Part shown: positions 15,513 through 16,877 of the stretch, piece by piece
How positions within the stretch are numbered: the stretch's first letter is position 1
How the letters are laid out: each line of letters starts with the position of its first letter
Source: UBA1774 sp045223835
Lineage (GTDB): Bacteria > Bacillota > Clostridia > Oscillospirales > Oscillospiraceae
NCBI GenBank assembly: GCA_045223835.1
Contig: JBGUZS010000040.1
Coordinates: forward strand, 1 to 16,877
Direction of reading: 5' to 3'
Length of the DNA stretch: 16,877 bases
The notes under the pieces: generated by a model
What the model was told of the DNA's origin: nothing
The model's database searches: none
Seen by the model: only the letters and a program-made list of their open reading frames with translations
Translations under genes and position numbers: made by a program

Positions 15513-16652
15513 TTACTTCAGCAGAGCGCCGGAAATGACCATCTGCTGCACCTGGCTGGTGCCTTCAAAGATGGAGTTGATACGGACGTCCCGGTACAGA
15601 CGCTCGATGCGGTAATCCTTGATGTAGCCGTAGCCGCCGTGGATCTGCAGAGCCTTGGAGGCGATACGGTTCGCCGCCTCGGCGGCGAAGTACTTGGCCA
15701 TGGAGCAGTACATGCTGGCCTGACGGTCGTTCAGGTCCTTCATGACGGCGCCGTTGTACACCAGCTGACGGGCGGCTTCCAGCTCGGTAGCCATATCGGC
15801 GATCATGAACTGGATGGCCTGGAACTTGGCGATGGGACGGCCGAACTGCTTGCGCTCCTTGGCGTACTTGATAGCCTCTTCCAGGCAGGCCTGGGCAATG
15901 CCCACGGACTGGGCGGCGACGCCCAGACGGCCATAGTCCAGCGTCTTCATGGCGTTGGTGAAGCCCTGGTTCACTTCGCCCAGACGAGCGGAATCGGGCA
16001 CCCGCACATCCTCGAACACGATGTCGCTGGTGGGGCAGCCGATGATGCCCATCTTGTTCTCGGGCTTGCCGAAGCTGATGCCGGGGAGCTTCAGGTCCAC
16101 GATGAAGGTGGTGATGCCCTTGTTGCCCTTGCTGGGATCGGTCTTGCAGAACACGATGCCGAAGTCGGCAATGGGGGCGCCGGTGATAAAGGCCTTCCGG
16201 CCGTTGATGATCCAGTCATCCCCGTCCCGCACGGCGGAGGTGACGACGCCGCCTGCATCGGAGCCCGCGCCGGGCTCGGTGAGGGCGAAGCAGGGGTACA
16301 TTTCGCCCCGGGCCACGCCGCCCAGGTATTTCTGCTTCTGCTCTTCGGTGCCTGCCAGGAGCAGGGGGCCGCTGCCCAGGGAATTCGCGCCGCTGATGTA
16401 GATGGAGGTGACCGCGCTGACCCGGGCGATCTGCTCGATGGAGAGCACGTAGGCCAGCGTATCGCCGCCCTGGCCGCCGTATTCCACGGGGGCCTTGATG
16501 CCGTAGAAGCCGTAGCTGGCGATCTTCTTCAGCAGTTCCTGGGGATACTCTCCGGTCTGATCGATCTCGTCCTGGAGAGTGGAGGGGATCTCCGCCTCGG
16601 CGAAGTCTTTCGCGAGCTTCTGAATGAGCTGGTACTTTTCCGACAACACCAT
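15513..16652 (-). CDS. Acyl-CoA dehydrogenase / enoyl-CoA reductase, first gene of the operon
   Basis: 379 aa, the standard length for short-chain acyl-CoA dehydrogenases. Signature 1 CFALTEPGAGSDAGG (121-135) and signature 2 QIHGGYGYIKDYRIERLYRD (336-355) are both complete. The catalytic base is Glu363 in INSIFEGTSQVQQ (usual form IYEGT), the position used by butyryl- and medium-chain enzymes rather than the isovaleryl type. FAD-contacting residues such as RKQFGRPIAKFQAIQF (267-282) are present. In this context, next to etfB and a ferredoxin-fused etfA, it most likely works in the reducing direction on an alpha,beta-unsaturated acyl-CoA (crotonyl-, acrylyl- or aryl-acrylyl-CoA). Start ATG 16650-16652, preceded by AAAGGAG. 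The promoter lies about 80 nt upstream. A bcd name is possible but the substrate cannot be proven from sequence. Confidence 0.93.
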   Translation of the reverse strand: MVLSEKYQLIQKLAKDFAEAEIPSTLQDEIDQTGEYPQELLKKIASYGFYGIKAPVEYGGQGGDTLAYVLSIEQIARVSAVTSIYISGANSLGSGPLLLAGTEEQKQKYLGGVARGEMYPCFALTEPGAGSDAGGVVTSAVRDGDDWIINGRKAFITGAPIADFGIVFCKTDPSKGNKGITTFIVDLKLPGISFGKPENKMGIIGCPTSDIVFEDVRVPDSARLGEVNQGFTNAMKTLDYGRLGVAAQSVGIAQACLEEAIKYAKERKQFGRPIAKFQAIQFMIADMATELEAARQLVYNGAVMKDLNDRQASMYCSMAKYFAAEAANRIASKALQIHGGYGYIKDYRIERLYRDVRINSIFEGTSQVQQMVISGALLK

Positions 16653-16733
16653 TTAGTCTTTCGACTCCTTTCCTTTATATGCGAGGTGCTTGCTTACCGG
16701 GGTGCGCCTGGTTGCATGTTTTCAGACTGATTT

Positions 16734-16762
16734 AGTTTATCATAGGGTTTTCCACATTGCAA
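16734..16762 (-). promoter_or_regulatory. Promoter of the acyl-CoA dehydrogenase/Etf/CoA-transferase operon
   Basis: On the minus strand, TTGCAA (-35, 16757-16762) and TAAACT (-10, 16734-16739) are 17 bp apart, and a TGA directly before the -10 gives an extended -10 (TGnTAAACT). The leader to ATG 16652 would be about 75 nt. It fits a constitutive or moderately strong sigma-A promoter. No clear operator dyad overlaps it. Confidence 0.65.
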
Positions 16763-16769
16763 CAAAAAT

Positions 16770-16791
16770 TTCCCCCGAATACACGGGGGAA
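16770..16791 (-). terminator. Minus-strand hairpin with T-run just upstream of the operon promoter
   Basis: TTCCCCCG (16770-16777) and CGGGGGAA (16784-16791) pair around a six-base loop AATACA. On the minus strand the stem is followed by ATTTTTG, as in an intrinsic terminator. The -35 box of the operon begins 7 nt further on. It would stop a minus-strand transcript entering from the right of the window. Alternatively it is a regulatory hairpin; nothing here decides between the two. Confidence 0.55.
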
Positions 16792-16877
16792 TGTAGAGTC
16801 GTCAATGATGGGTGACACATTCCTCGAAAAAATAAGACGTAGATTATGGGATTGAATTTGAGGAAGAAGGAGGAGCC
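16792..16877. other. Non-coding right edge with a possible Shine-Dalgarno for an outside gene
   Basis: No supported gene occurs in these 86 nt. On the + strand AAGGAGG (16867-16873) followed by AGCC reaches the edge, so a + strand gene may start within a few nt beyond it. No convincing + strand promoter was found. GTCA and TGAC arms (about 16802-16817) are too short to call. Confidence 0.35.

Noticed and set aside
12173..15538. Very long + strand open frame (1,121 codons) opposite the CoA-transferase, etfA and etfB genes
   Set aside because: It is codon-for-codon antisense to three well-recognised genes that share one frame. In that register a stop needs a sense TTA, CTA or TCA codon, which these genes hardly use. 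It has no start signal, and its composition (rich in Gly, Ala, His, Leu, Asp) is a reverse-complement artefact.
15177..16730. + strand open frame (517 codons) opposite the acyl-CoA dehydrogenase
   Set aside because: Codon-aligned antisense of a gene with all family signatures; no ribosome site or recognisable domain.
1..16877. CRISPR array, tRNA/rRNA genes, insertion sequence or phage genes
   Set aside because: No regularly spaced short repeats, no tRNA-like cloverleaf or rRNA sequence, and no transposase or integrase motifs were seen in any frame.

Overview
The window looks like a piece of a GC-rich, anaerobic, low-G+C-clade-type Firmicute, most likely a gut Clostridia of the Oscillospiraceae (Flavonifractor/Lawsonibacter/Intestinimonas-like). 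This is inferred from strong AAGGAGG Shine-Dalgarno sites, Clostridia-style lipoprotein signal peptides, an electron-bifurcating acyl-CoA dehydrogenase/Etf operon, and a codon choice so GC-biased that TTA, CTA and TCA codons are nearly absent. The species is not determined.

Region 1 (1-9096, + strand) is a tandem array of four related secreted lipoprotein genes, called A to D here. A is cut by the left edge. B (607 aa) and C (832 aa) are intact. D would be 1,069 codons long but is broken by an in-frame TGA at 7840-7842. They are built from the same parts: lipobox with Cys19, an optional N-terminal domain (C and D), a shared beta-rich domain, three Ig-like repeats that resemble the bacterial Big_14 type, and an optional C-terminal extension (A and D). 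C and D each have their own promoter with an identical 15-bp dyad inside a 19-bp spacer, which is the layout of MerR-family activated promoters. No regulator gene lies in the window. The function of these proteins is unknown.

Region 2 (9105-11643, - strand) converges on the array across a shared hairpin terminator. It encodes a GtrB-like glycosyltransferase and a GtrII-like multi-pass membrane glucosyltransferase whose genes overlap by ATGA. Together they probably glycosylate a cell-surface polymer through a lipid-linked sugar. No gtrA flippase gene is present.

Region 3 (11795-16762, - strand) is a four-gene catabolic operon: acyl-CoA dehydrogenase, EtfB, EtfA with an N-terminal 2[4Fe-4S] ferredoxin domain, and a fused YdiF/propionate-CoA-transferase-type CoA-transferase. 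A sigma-A-type promoter precedes it and a strong intrinsic terminator closes it. The gene set fits activation of an organic acid by CoA transfer and reduction of its enoyl-CoA coupled to ferredoxin reduction (butyryl-, acrylyl- or caffeyl-CoA-reductase type). The substrate cannot be told from sequence.

The right edge (16763-16877) is non-coding. It holds a minus-strand terminator-like hairpin and, at the very end, a Shine-Dalgarno-like AAGGAGG on the + strand that may serve a gene starting just outside.
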